Of a stretch of DNA of 64,000 nucleotides, positions 22,749 to 33,481 are shown one piece after another. Source of the stretch: an uncultured bacterium (GTDB lineage: Bacteria > Patescibacteriota > Gracilibacteria > Absconditabacterales > Absconditicoccaceae); contig CAMVNA010000006.1 in assembly GCA_947168725.1 (NCBI GenBank), forward strand, positions 1-64,000. The letters are read 5' to 3'. A model generated the notes under the pieces. That model did not search any database. It saw nothing but the letters and a program-made list of their open reading frames with translations, and was not told where the DNA came from. Position 1 is the stretch's first letter, and each line of letters opens with the position of its first letter. Both the position numbers and the translations under genes were made by a program.

Positions 22749-22783
22749 AAGCTGGTCGTGATGGTCAGCTTTTTTTTGTTTGA
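22749..22783 (+). terminator. Intrinsic terminator of pflB
   Basis: AAGCTG and CAGCTT flank a TCGTGATGGT core and a T8 run. The same core recurs after alr at 36323-36347. Confidence 0.85.
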
Positions 22784-22833
22784 ATTTTTAAAATAATTAT
22801 TTAATAGAGTATTGTTTATTTGAGTTGTGGTTG

Positions 22834-23871
22834 ATGAAAAATTTTTGGAAAGAAAGCTGAATTGTTATTTTATTGGTGATTTTTGTTTTACTCGTATTCT
22901 TTTTAATCGATGTAAAATGGTGACCGTGATATGAAAAAACTCCACAGAAAGAAGAATTTAATTCTGAAAATTTTTTGGAAAATCTGCAAATGATTTCGTG
23001 AACGATACTTCAGTGACCAAGTAATGACTTATATTCTAGATATTGAGAATTCCTAAAAAATACTGATGAATACTTAAAACTTGAAACATACGACTTTACC
23101 AATAAATTTTTTAAAACTCGTTTTCAAGATATTTCAAATCGCTGAGTTCCAGTTCAGATAATCCTAGAAAATAATAAATATCAAGAATATGGAAATACTT
23201 TTCGTGAATTACAAAATTATTTTTCATGAAATGAAAACATTGAACTGCGTTCAGACGAACAAATGTGAACAATGTATGTTCATGCGAAAGTAACTTTAAA
23301 TGAAGATGCTTTCTGGGTGCAGACAGCTAATCTTACCAAATCAAGTTTTGAATCGAATCGTGAGCATTTCTTTTATTCAAATGATTCAGATTTTCATGAT
23401 AGTTTAGAAAAATTAGTCGATGCTGATCGGGTTTGAGATGATTTGTCGACTTTGAATCTTCATCCAAATTTGGTAGTTTGCCCATTTAACTGTCGTGAAG
23501 TGATAAAGACTTTACTTGAAAGTGCAGAAAAATCGATAGTGATTCAGACACAGTATATTATGGATGATGAAATTCTCGACATTCTTCACAAAAAATCTGA
23601 ACAAGTAGACATGGCAATAATTGTCGCAGATACGGATGATAATTATGATTTGATTTCGTATTTTTGACCATGAATTGCAAGAACTTTGAAAACTCGTTAT
23701 AATCATACAAAAATGATTTTGATTGATGAAAAATATTTGCTTCTTGGGTCGATGAACTTATCATCAAATTCGCTAGATAAAAATAGAGAAATTTGAATTA
23801 TATTGATGGATACATGACATATTTCAGAGTTTGTGAAATGGTTTAAAAGAGATTGGAATCATAGTATTTAA
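22834..23871 (+). CDS. Membrane-anchored phospholipase D-like protein
   Basis: 345 residues. One N-terminal membrane segment (about 9-28) is followed by two PLD-type halves. The HxK motifs are MYVHAKVTLNE with QTANLTKSSFESNRE (about 148-178), and YNHTKMILIDE with GSMNLSSNSLDKNRE (about 287-318). Each HxK is followed by the Asn and Glu positions typical of PLD folds, although the Asp of HKD is shifted. Such proteins act as phosphodiesterases on lipids or nucleic acids; the substrate cannot be told. The anchor places the enzyme outside the membrane. The gene stands alone between two terminators. Confidence 0.8.
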
Positions 23872-23875
23872 AATC

Positions 23876-23900
23876 AAAAAACCGTTCGAAAACGAACGGC
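23876..23900 (-). terminator. Intrinsic terminator of the 69-residue membrane protein gene
   Basis: Perfect CCGTTCG-TTTT-CGAACGG stem on the minus strand, followed by T6. Confidence 0.85.
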
Positions 23901-23919
23901 AAGTAGTTAGGATAGAGCT

Positions 23920-24129
23920 TTAAGGCTTGTCGAGTAGTTGCAACCCGAGAGTAAGCGCTCCAATTACGATGGTGTTTAATACAGAGAAGATAAACACAGC
24001 CCAGGATATCTTCCAGCTGCTATCTTTTGTTTCCTTTTTTTCGATACGGGCTACGGCACCGAGAAAAACAGATGCGAGGAACCAGATTGTTGTCAGGAAT
24101 ACCCCTAAAATTATGAGAATAATTTTCAT
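23920..24129 (-). CDS. Small two-span membrane protein, TGA-free
   Basis: 69 residues (MKIILIILGVFLTTIWFL...) with two hydrophobic segments (about 2-27 and 43-66) joined by a charged loop (RIEKKETKDSS). All four Gly are GGN codons, and base composition is less AT-rich than neighbours. Stops at TAA. It has TTGATT/TATATA promoter boxes (24204-24199 and 24182-24177, spacer 16), an A-rich leader with ACAAAAAAACAAAAT before the ATG, and its own perfect terminator. Not recognised. It belongs with the orphan genes at 47445, 51187 and 62377. Confidence 0.65.
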   Translation of the reverse strand: MKIILIILGVFLTTIWFLASVFLGAVARIEKKETKDSSWKISWAVFIFSVLNTIVIGALTLGLQLLDKP

Positions 24130-24338
24130 ATTATTATTTTGTTTTTTTGTTGGTTATTTATTTGATGATATTAGTATATATACGGATTTTTCTAAAAAAA
24201 TCAATTCTTTTAATAAAAAACCACAAAAGTCAATAAATATAAAATTGTAGATTTTCTTTCAAATTTAGAAATCCTTGTTTTTTTATGATGAAAAAATAAT
24301 ATTTTAGTCGAATTTTTTAATCTTTTAAAAAATTGATT

Positions 24339-25994
24339 ATGGCAACTTGGTATGATGTAGCACAGTTATTACTTCCAGGAGTAGATTCAGATATTCAAAA
24401 ACTTCTTGATAAATATCCAGAACGTAATTGTGTATGTACTCGTATTGCACCATCTCCAACTGGATTTTTGCATTTTGGAAGTTTATTTACAGCATTGATA
24501 AACTGGAAATATGCAAAGCAAAATAACTGAGTTTTCTTTTTGCGTATAGAAGACACTGACCAAAAAAGGGAGGTAGAATGAGCTGCCACATCTTTAGTTC
24601 AATCACTCAAAAAATTCTGAATTGAAATAGACGAATGACCACTCGGAGAAAATGAATCAGATAAATGAAATTATGGTCCATACATTCAATCAAAAAGGGC
24701 AGATTTTTATAAAGTTTTCATAAAATATTTAATCGAAAAATGACTAGCATATCCATGCTGGATGAGTGAAGAGGAATTGAATGAAATTCGTGACCAACAG
24801 ATGAAAAATAAGCAAATTCCTGGAATTTACGGAGAATTTTCAAAATATCGTAAATTATCTCCAGATGAAGTAATCGCAAAATTCCATGAAATGTGAGATA
24901 CTTTCTCTGTAATCAGATTTCGTTCTCCTGCAGATTTGACCAAAAAAATCATTTTTTCTGATGAGCTTAGATGAGTAGTTTCTATGATAGACAATTATAA
25001 TGATATCGTAATTCTCAAGTGAGATGGATTACCAACATATCATTTGGCACATATCGTAGATGATACTTTGATGAGAACTTCTCTCGTGATGAGATGAGAT
25101 GAATGGCTTACTTCAGTTCCACTTCATTTGCAATTATTTCAGGCATTTGGACTAACAGCACCTAAATACTGTCACTTGGCACCAATTTCTAAATTGGATG
25201 AATGAAAAAAAAGAAAGCTGAGTAAAAGACACGATCCAGAAGCAGATGTGAGAATTCTATTTGAAAGATGATATTCTGTTCAGTGATTGATAGATTATAT
25301 ATTAAATTTAGCTAGTTCTTCATTCGAAGATTGGAGAAAAGAAAATCAATTAGCTGATATTTCAGAGTTTGATTTTGAACTTCAGAAAATGTGAGTAGCT
25401 GCTCCACTTTTTGATGAAACTAAATTACAATGGATAAATAATCAATACCTTTCAGCTATTTCTACTGAGAAATTATTTGATGAAACTTTGGAGCGAGCTG
25501 AATGATTTGACAGTGAATTTGCTGAGCTTTTGAAATCTAATCCAGATTATTATAGAGCTGCTATGAATATCGAACGCCATACTGAAAAAGATCCAAAAAG
25601 ATTTACAGTTTATCCAGATGTAAAAAATCAGATTCTTTTCTTTGATGATGAGAACTGGAAAAAATGAGCAGAAACCAGATATAATTTATTAGCAGAAAAT
25701 GAAAATTTCTCAAAATTACAGGATTTCGTTCGCACTTATATCGAAGAAGTAAAACTGGAATGAGTAGACACATTATGACGATTTGAACAGCTCAAAGAAA
25801 TCTGAAAAAGATTTGGTTATGCAGCTAATAATGCAGAATTTAAAGAGTGATGATATGTAGGAAAAGTCGGAGATTTGGCAATGTTTCTCCGTATCCAGTT
25901 ATGTAATGCAAAACAAACTCCAGATTTGTTTTCATTAATGTGTGTTATGTGAAAAGATAGAGTGGTAGAGAGATTAAGCGAGTATTTATTATAA
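24339..25994 (+). CDS. gltX: Glutamate-tRNA ligase
   Basis: 551 residues. The HIGH-class signature is [19 protein letters not shown] (about 34-53) and the KMSKS loop reads KRKLSKRHD (about 289). Charges tRNA with glutamate; in bacteria lacking GlnRS it may also make Glu-tRNA-Gln. An extra N-terminal stretch of about 30 residues precedes the catalytic core. I chose ATG 24339 over an in-frame TTG six bases upstream. It is preceded by a gene-poor gap (24130-24338) holding only the divergent promoter of the minus-strand gene. Confidence 0.94.
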
Positions 25995-26070
25995 TATTTT
26001 TTGGTATATTTTTCGATTTTTTCGTACTATTATAGTAGAGATAACTTTATTTGTTTGTTATATTAAAAAA

Positions 26071-27198
26071 ATGAAAAAACTCTGACTATTATCTACTCTA
26101 TTAATTTGAGGATTATTAATTTCTGTAGCTTTTGCTAATTATTCTATGGAAGAAAAACAAGCTTATAATTACGCTCACATAAATGGTATTACTACAATGG
26201 ATTCAATTGATAAGGCTAATATGTGATGAAATTTAACAAGAATTGCAATGGCAAAAATGTTATCTCAATATGCTATCAATATTCTTGGTAAAGAACCTGC
26301 TAATATGATAGTACCAGATTTCCCAGATGTAGATGCTAAACTTAATGAAGATTATAATTATGGAGTTTCTTTAGCTTATCAATTAGGAATTATGTGAATA
26401 GGAATTGATAAATTCAGACCATATGATTGAGTAACAAGAGCTGAATTTGCAACAGCTTTATCTAGAATGCTTTATGGATTAGAAGATGGTAATCCTTATT
26501 ATGCAACTCACTTAGCTAAATTAAAAACTGAGTGAATTATTACTAACGATAATCCAAACCTAAAAGAAATAAGATGATATGTTATGATTATGTTAATGAG
26601 ATCCAATAAAACTGATAACAATAAACCTCAGCAAGAAATAACAGAAAATAATGATACTAATACATTTTATACAGAAATAGTTCGAACATGAAATATCGCT
26701 GATTATAGAAATGAAGAATATGGATTTCAATTTACACTTCCTGAAACTTGGAATGATTGTTCAATAGCTCACCAGCAATCAATTAATAAAGAAACAAATA
26801 AAATAGAATCAGAATCATTTCAATTAATATGCCCTCGAGAATGACTTAAGCAGGATGCTAATTCATATATTCCAGATTGATATGATAGGTTGATTGATTT
26901 GATAGTTATTTGATCAGATACAGATGAATGGACTTTAAATAGTGTTTCTGACCAAAAATTAATAGAAAATAATAAATATAAATTTTGATTTGGTATTTCT
27001 GATGCAAGTAAAGATATCTTTAATTGAAAAGTAAATCCTAGTGATTTGGAATGTTGAAAATATCCTAATTGTACTTGTCTTGAAAAACAAAATTATCAGG
27101 TTTGAGATTTCTGGGATAAAGTTCCTAATAACTATCAAGAAATTGGATGTTTTATTACAACTATAGTAAAAGACCATATTGAAATATTTGATGTTTAA
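26071..27198 (+). CDS. Secreted protein with SLH-like domains (paralogue of the first gene)
   Basis: 375 residues. A signal peptide (KKLGLLSTLLIGGLLISVAFA) is followed by two SLH-like motifs, LTRIAMAKMLSQYAINI (about 55) and VTRAEFATALSRMLYG (about 127), matching in order and spacing those of the gene at 1-1603. The C-terminal part (about 205-375) has several Cys and could be a lipid- or ligand-binding domain, for instance YGFQFTLPETWNDC. The predicted place is the cell surface. A good intrinsic terminator follows at 27233-27262. Confidence 0.8.
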
Positions 27199-27232
27199 TT
27201 TTAAAGTGTTATTATTTAAAAAAATATTCTTG

Positions 27233-27263
27233 TGTCCCCCTTTATCAAGAGGGACTTTTTTGA
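27233..27263 (+). terminator. Intrinsic terminator of the SLH protein gene
   Basis: GTCCC/GGGAC with an extended CTT/AAG stem across a one-base mismatch, followed by T6. Confidence 0.8.
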
Positions 27264-27335
27264 CTATTTTTCCATTGAAAAAGTAAAACATAACACTAAA
27301 ATTAAAGCTAGATTTACTATTTCAAGTGAAAAATA

Positions 27336-28358
27336 ATGTTGGATCAAAATGTGATTCTATGAGAATTAGAACAAGTAAAAACTGCTGAAGCTTTGGAAGA
27401 GCGATTTCAGAAATATTTAGGTAAGAAATGACTTTTGCCTGCTGAATTTAAAGTAATGGGATCATTGTCTCCTGAAGAAAAAAGAGAAAAATGACAGCAA
27501 CTTTCTGCTCTTAAAACAGCATTAGAATCTGCTTATGAGAAGAAAAATAGTGAAATGGCATCAGCTGCTATCAATGAAATGCTTGAAAAAGATTTGGTAG
27601 ATATTTCTCTGCCAGGTGCTAAACTGGAGCAGTGATATTACAATTTATTGGCAAAGACTAGAAGAGAAGTGGAAGAAATCGCACAGTCTCTAGGATTTAT
27701 AGTTGAGAATTCTACTGATGTAGTTAGTAAATTTGAAAATTTTGAATCTGTAAATATTCCTATTACACATCCTGCGACTGAGATGCATGATACAATTTAT
27801 GTAGACAAAAAAGATGATAGATGAGAGCAATTTGTTTTGAGAACTCATACTTCATCTGCTCAAAATTATGCAATTAAAAAGCATGGAGTACCTCTAAAGG
27901 TTGTACTTCCAGGAAGATGTTATCGTTTCGATGAAATGGATGCCACTCATGATACAATGTTTTATCAATTGGAATGACTTTACATTGATAAGGATATTTC
28001 TATCGCTAATTTCAAAAGTATTATTACTACATTTCTTTCAGCAATTTTGAAAAAAGATGTAGAAATCAGAATGAGACCAGCATTTTTTCCATTTACTGAG
28101 CCTGGATTTGAAATCGATGCTAGATATGACATGATAGATCCTAAAACTTGAACTAAAACAAAGTCTAAATGGCTTGAAATTTTGGGAGCAGGAATGGTTC
28201 ATGAAAATGTACTAAAGGCTGCATGAATAGATGCAGCACAGTGATGGACTGGTTTTGCTTTCGGAATGTGAATTAATAGAATAGCTGCGATGAAATATTG
28301 AATCAGAGATATTAGATATTTTACAAATGGAGATCTTAGGTTTGTAAAAAGTTTTTAA
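27336..28358 (+). CDS. pheS: Phenylalanine-tRNA ligase alpha subunit
   Basis: 340 residues, normal for PheS. An N-terminal tRNA-binding coiled coil (about 1-85) precedes the class II core: motif 2 includes GRCYRFDEMDATHDTMFYQLEG, read here as GRCYRFDEMDATHD with a following QLEG, and motif 3 reads TGFAFGMGINRIAAMKYGI. It forms the alpha2beta2 enzyme with PheT; pheT is not adjacent, which is unusual since the two genes are often paired. lemA and htpX follow on the same strand. Confidence 0.95.
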
Positions 28359-28422
28359 TTATTTGCAAAATGGATTTGTTTTGCTTATAATTATGTAGTT
28401 TTATTTAGTAATTTTATGCGAA

Positions 28423-28968
28423 ATGACGGCTGTATTAGTTATTGTAGTGCTTATTGTGCTAGCATTTTTGTACTATATTAGGTTGAATAATACGATTGTG
28501 AAATTAGAAGAAACTGTAGGAAATGCATGGTCTGATATTGATGTTCAACTTAGATTGAGATTTGATCTGGTTGATAATCTAGTTGAAACTGTAAAATGAT
28601 ATGCTAAACACGAGAAAGATACATTTAAAGAAGTTGTTGAAGCAAGAAATAAATTTGCTACAGCAACAGATGTAAAATCGAAAGCTGAGGCTGATAATAT
28701 GTTGACTACTTCATTAAAATCTTTATTCGCTCTCTCTGAAGCATATCCAGAGTTAAAAGCTAATGAAAATTTCCTTAATTTGCAGTCAGAATTGTCTGAT
28801 ATTGAGAATAAAATTGCTTCAGCAAGAAGATATTTCAATGCAGCAACAAGAGAATATAATACGTTAATTAAACAATTTCCTGCAAATGTATTATTCCACA
28901 AAGAGCCAAAAGATTATTTTGAGTGATTGGAAGAAGCTAAAAAAGCACCAAAGGTTAAATTTGATTAA
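28423..28968 (+). CDS. lemA: LemA family membrane protein
   Basis: 181 residues. One N-terminal membrane helix (about 2-18, [15 protein letters not shown]) is followed by a helical domain with family motifs [19 protein letters not shown] (about 31), [17 protein letters not shown] and [14 protein letters not shown]. LemA proteins are membrane-anchored helical bundles of unsettled function, often encoded beside the protease HtpX, as here. It starts at the second nearby ATG (28423), since the one at 28416 is in another frame. A terminator follows at 28992-29017. Confidence 0.92.
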
Positions 28969-28991
28969 TCAAATCCGATTTCAATTTGATA

Positions 28992-29017
28992 GGCGAGTTA
29001 TATGACTCGCTTTTTTT
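28992..29017 (+). terminator. Intrinsic terminator of lemA
   Basis: GCGAGT (28993-28998) pairs with ACTCGC (29005-29010) and is followed by T7. Confidence 0.8.
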
Positions 29018-29080
29018 ATTGTTTTTTTATGGTATATAAGTAAAATTTCGGCTGTGTGTTTTATATAAAAATTGTTAAAA

Positions 29081-30070
29081 ATGCCTTACCAATGAATGCA
29101 GGCTTTTAAAGCAGAAAATCAAAGAAAAACTGCTTTATTATTGATTCTTTTCCCAGTTTTGTTGCTTTTAATTTTTTGGATTGTATTTACATTATTTTTT
29201 ACAAATACTGGTTCGTGGGAAGAATGATGGAATATTGTGATGAAATATTTTCCTTTGGCAATAGTAGGTTTGATAATTCGATGAGCAGTATCATTTTTTT
29301 TACAAAAAGATATAATGTTTTGACTCTCTGGAGCTAAAGCCATTACTAGAAAAGAAAATCCTGAGATATATAATATAGTTGAAAATTTGTGTATTTCGAA
29401 ATGACTTCCGATGCCAAAAATTGCGATAATGAATGAGCCATGAATGAATGCATTTGCAACATGATGGAAAAAGGATGACTCACGAGTAGCTTTTACTTCA
29501 GGTTTGTTACAAAATTTAGATAAAAAAGAAATAGAGGCAGTTGCTGGTCATGAATTAACACATTTGATAAATAAGGATTCACTTTTGATGTATGTAGCTT
29601 ATGTGTTTGTTGGAGTCGTAACTTTAGTAGGAGAATATCTTGTTAGATCCATGTATTATTGATCAAATTTATCGGATAATTCTGAAAATAAAACTGAAAA
29701 TAAAGATAGATGAAAGCTTATTTTATGATTTGCATTTTTAGCTCTTTGATATTTATTTTACCCTTTAGTTAGGTTGGCAATTTCCCGTAAAAGGGAATAT
29801 ATGGCAGATTTGGGATCAGTAGAGTTAACAAGAGATAATCAATCAATGATTTCAGCCTTAAGAAAAATTTCAAATGATTCATATGTAGCTAAGGCAAATA
29901 CTTGAATTTCATCATTTTTTATAGCAGATCCTAAAGTTTTAAATTGAAGAATTATTAGGACTAGATATTGAACTAAAAGTTATGCAGCAAATGGTATAAA
30001 AACAAAAACATCGATATGGGATTCTCATCCTAGTATCGAAGATAGAATAGCAAGATTACAAAGTTATTAG
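29081..30070 (+). CDS. htpX: Membrane zinc metalloprotease HtpX (M48)
   Basis: 329 residues. Two N-terminal membrane segments (about 19-40 and 55-75), then the zinc motif [12 protein letters not shown] (about 151) and the third ligand in [12 protein letters not shown] (about 243), with two more membrane segments between them. HtpX degrades misfolded membrane proteins from the cytoplasmic side. It follows lemA, a conserved pairing in many bacteria, although a terminator separates them here. Ends at TAG, six bases before the convergent stop at 30076. Confidence 0.93.
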
Positions 30071-30075
30071 TGTGG

Positions 30076-30450
30076 TTATTTTTCAGCGAGAAATTGTGTT
30101 CTTTTCTTCTTTGCTTCTTTTTCCTTTTCTTTATTCGTTTTTAAATAATAGTATTTTTTTATGGAGAGATAGAGATAAATAATGATAGTTAAATATATTT
30201 CTCATAGTGTAATGTATACTAAAAATTCATAATGAAATTGAGAAACTCATAGTATGAAGAATAATAATGAGGAAATTAATCGAAATGAATAATTTGATTT
30301 ATTGTTGTATCACATAATTTTTTCATCCTCTTTTGAACACCCAGGAATAAATGCTATAAAATTTCAAATCCCAGATATTCAATAGGCTGTGATTAGGATT
30401 CGCAGAACGATATTAAATCGAAATTGATCTAGGGGTAAAGGTAGATTCAT
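30076..30450 (-). CDS. Small membrane protein downstream of sortase
   Basis: 124 residues, not recognised. Possible membrane segments at about 10-30, 54-67 and 75-95, with the last 25 residues very Lys/Glu-rich and probably cytoplasmic (KTNKEKEKEAKKKR). An in-frame TAA upstream of ATG 30450 fixes the start. It lies 23 bases after the sortase stop on the same strand, so the two are probably cotranscribed. A role linked to sortase is suggested only by position. Confidence 0.65.
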
Positions 30451-30473
30451 GAAGTTTTTTTAATTTATATAAA

Positions 30474-31301
30474 TTAAATCTTTTCTGCAAAAATCATCAT
30501 TCTTTTATCAGTTCTTCCGATAGGGTAACATCACATTAGGGTTATGTATTCTTTTCCCTCTTCTCAGAATTCGACATAAGTATCATTTACTTCTTTGGGT
30601 CTGACTATAACGGTTTTTACAACTTTGTATTTATACAATACTCACTCCCATACTACTTGAATTTCATCGTTTTCTTTTAATTGAGGTATGTTGCGAAACA
30701 CTGTTCAGTATGGGTTCTTTTTCCAATATTCTTGTGATGTATGTCCAAAGAAGAAAGCATTTCATCATTCTCATGGATTTGGTGTAGTTGGATATTTTAC
30801 CACTCAATTTTCTAAATCTGAATCAAAACTTGTTTCTGTAAAATCTTTATATGTTACCACGCTACTTTCCACCAAAGGTACATCTAAATTGATTGTTGGA
30901 ATAATTAATCTATTTGTTGGAGGGAGTAAATTAAATGAAAAATCATAACTATCTAAATTTTGTTGTAAATAGTGGTCCATATCTGTCGCGACTTCTTGTT
31001 GTACGGAAACTACACCTTCATATTGCGAAATAAGATTTTCCACTTCTTGTGTAGATCAATGTTGTCCATTGAAAGAAGAATTTATATTATTTTCAGAGAA
31101 TCAGAAAACCTCATTCGGAGAAAAGTGATCATTAATATTATCAATTATCAATTGAGCATTAGTAATTATGTATGTTCATAGAAAAAGGACGATAAAAATC
31201 AGTCCTAAAACTTTTAGTTCTTTGAAGATCTTAGAAAATTTGTAAAATTTACTTTTGGGTTGTGTTAGTACGTATTCTAATTCGTCTAAAGTTTGATACA
31301 T
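30474..31301 (-). CDS. Sortase family transpeptidase
   Basis: 275 residues. A membrane anchor at about 32-50 (VLGLIFIVLFLGTYIITN) is followed by a linker and the sortase barrel (about 125-275). Catalytic residues are visible: His in FFFGHTSQEYW, Cys in ITLMGCYPIGRTDKRMM, with the Arg five residues later. Sortases join surface proteins to the wall or to each other at a sorting motif. No clear sorting signal was found in the window's secreted proteins. The subclass cannot be fixed by eye. Confidence 0.85.
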
Positions 31302-31360
31302 GTATTAAATAATTCAATATAAATCAGTACTTAATTATATTCACGAAAAATAAAAAAAGC

Positions 31361-31391
31361 AAAAAATCGGATACATTTTGTCCGATTTCTT
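31361..31391. repeat. Hairpin AAATCGGA/TCCGATTT upstream of sortase
   Basis: Perfect 8-bp stem flanked by A and T runs, so it may terminate transcription in either direction. Related in sequence to the hairpins at 3709-3733 and 18406-18438. Confidence 0.5.
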
Positions 31392-31470
31392 TATTCAAGT
31401 TAAAAATCTTGTTAAAATTTTATTGACATAATTTATTTTGGAAGATGTTTTGATAACTTTTGGTTATAGA

Positions 31471-31498
31471 AAAACCGATATTTTAGTATCGGTTTCTT
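31471..31498 (-). terminator. Intrinsic terminator of the SufB/D-HIT operon
   Basis: AAACCGATA and TATCGGTTT pair and a TTTTT follows on the minus strand, 19 bases after the HIT gene stop. On the plus strand a TTGACA box (about 31432) and a small ATAAC/GTTAT hairpin precede it, so a plus-strand small RNA is conceivable. Confidence 0.65.
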
Positions 31499-31516
31499 GG
31501 TTAAGGTTGAAAAATT

Positions 31517-31981
31517 TTAATTTAATGCAGATCAATTTGTGATTTGAACCTGAATGGCTCAAAGTTCTTCCATGTCTGCTTGATCTCACATTTGAGTAGT
31601 TAAGTATCCAGGATATTTATCAAAGAAAACATGTCATGGACACTCATTAGGTTGTCGATTTTCTCCTAATCAGTACATTGGATATAATTTTAAATGTAGG
31701 TGATTAACTCACATTCATTCCATAATCATTCATACACGTTCAACTTTTAGACTTTTTTTAAGCATGTCTGTTACTTCTTTTGTAGCACTCATTAATCTTC
31801 AATAAAATCCCTCGTCATTAATCAAAAATAAATCTGAATCGAAATGTTTTTTTGGAATGAGTAGAGTTTGTCATTTTACATTTGGCATAATATCCAAAAA
31901 TGCTAAAAATTCATCATTTTCCCAGATTTTGAAACATGGAGATTCTCCATTGGCAATTCTACAGAAAATACAATCAGACAT
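31517..31981 (-). CDS. HIT family protein
   Basis: 154 residues. Starts MSDCIFCRIANGESPCFKIW, the usual HIT beginning with a possible zinc Cys pair, and has the HIT block as VNHLHLKLYPMYG near residue 92. The last His of HxHxH is Lys, a variant that keeps the nucleophilic His. HIT proteins hydrolyse or transfer nucleotides from phosphoramidates or dinucleoside polyphosphates. It is the last gene of a four-gene minus-strand cluster with the SufB/D-like gene. Confidence 0.85.
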
Positions 31982-32006
31982 TGTTGAATAATTAGTAACT
32001 AAAATA

Positions 32007-32426
32007 TTAGCAGAATATTAATTCAGAATTATGATTTTTTGCCCATTCTTGAATAATTTTTTTGTCATTATTTGCTAGACTTCAAAAACTGATGGCATCG
32101 AGTATGAATAATGTATTATTTTCATTTTCCATATCTCATTCTATTATAGAATTTAATATATTAAGCGATGTTTTGGTATTTGTGTTCAATTTTTTAGTAC
32201 TAGTTATATCTCATGTGGCTAAAAAATTATCCAATGAAATTTTATCGTTTAGTAAGTCATCGTAAGCATCAAATAAAAATCAGACCCTATGCGCAATTTT
32301 TAAATTTTTATCTCATCTTTCTTCCAATTTCTTTGCGCTGGTTGATAATTTTTTCTTTTCATTCAAAATCAAATCGTAGTTTTCTGGTCGGAGTAATTCG
32401 AGTAATAAATCGAAGTATTTTTGCAT
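32007..32426 (-). CDS. Hypothetical protein in the SufB/D-like operon
   Basis: 139 residues, not recognised. Hydrophilic, rich in Lys, Asn, Asp and Leu, mostly helical in appearance (MQKYFDLLLELLRPENYDL). No signal peptide or membrane segment. The ATG lies two bases after the stop of the SufB/D-like gene and its own stop is 25 bases before the HIT gene, so it sits inside the operon. Confidence 0.65.
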
Positions 32427-32428
32427 AA

Positions 32429-33049
32429 TTATTGTATCATAGAATAAAATTCAGATTTTTCTTTTTCGTTTAATTCTAATTTATCTATAATTTGTTCTGA
32501 ATATGAATTTATAATCATATTAATGGCTTTTTCTTGGGATAATCAACGACTTTGCATATAGAATAGTCTTTTTGGAGAAATGCGTTGAATTTTTGCTCAA
32601 TGAGAAGCTTTTACATCAGGAGAATCTACTCTAAGTCAGGGGATTAGTGATATATATTTTGCATTTCAGATTAACAAAGTTTCTTCATATAATTTTGCTT
32701 CAACATTTTTTATATTTTTTTCGATATGAAGATTCCCATTCAGAGTAATTGATGCATTATCTGAGGCTAATGCAATGACATTGATTCCGACTTTTGTATT
32801 GTTTACTTTAAAACTTGTGTTTATATCTAGTTGTACATTTTGACTTTCGATAGCAGGGATTAGGAAATAGCATTCGATATTGGAATTCTCATTTTGAATA
32901 TCAAATTTGAATGAAATCTGACTATTTTTAATTACAGCTCAAAATTTTATATTTGAATTTTTATCGGGGATAATGTGAAAAACATCTTCTTCATTTTCAA
33001 ATTTACGTAAAATATTTTTTTCAGATTCTTTCCAAAAAATTTCTTGCAT
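32429..33049 (-). CDS. Short SufB/SufD-like Fe-S assembly scaffold protein
   Basis: 206 residues. The C-terminal half carries the SufBD signature: SPDVKASHGAKIQRISPKRL then FYMQSRGLSQEKAINMIINS, and the upstream part reads as the stacked beta-strands of the SufBD core (TLNGNLHIEKNIKNVEAKLY). Full SufB or SufD proteins are about 400-480 residues, so the N-terminal domain is missing. In the Suf system SufB-SufD with the ATPase SufC builds Fe-S clusters. sufC lies nearby on the other strand (34442-35158). This single short protein may form a homodimeric scaffold; inference. Confidence 0.75.
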
Positions 33050-33333
33050 TATTGATTTTCAGGATTAGTAAATCAGTATTCTCATTCCACATCTTCATAT
33101 CAATTATTATTCCCAAAAAATCATTCTAAATCATTCATCACATCTTCTTCAAAAGTATCTGATTCAATATTTGTATCTTCTATATTTTGTTCGATATTTT
33201 CTTTTATATAAGTTTGTTGACTATCATCTGTAATTTCGATGGCTGGTTTATAGTTTCAAAACATAAGCCAAACTACAGCAACAATGACTAGAATTAAAAT
33301 AATGTACAATGTGATTTTTATTCGCTTTGGCAT
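33049..33333 (-). CDS. Small membrane-anchored acidic protein
   Basis: 94 residues, not recognised. One N-terminal membrane helix (about 7-26, ITLYIILILVIVAVVWLMFG), then an acidic tail rich in Asp, Glu and Asn with Gly/Tyr near the end. Its TAA overlaps the ATG of the SufB/D-like gene by one base (TAATG), showing translational coupling. It is the first gene of the cluster and faces the plus-strand gene at 33482. Confidence 0.65.
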
Positions 33334-33481
33334 TATTAAATATAATGAAAATAAAATACTAAAATAATTATATATTTTCATAGAATCAATTCAAATAGTG
33401 AAATTTAACAAAATGATTTTTATTTGACTTTTTTGGTTTTTTATATATCATATATTATATTTATTTGGTAAGGATAATAAT

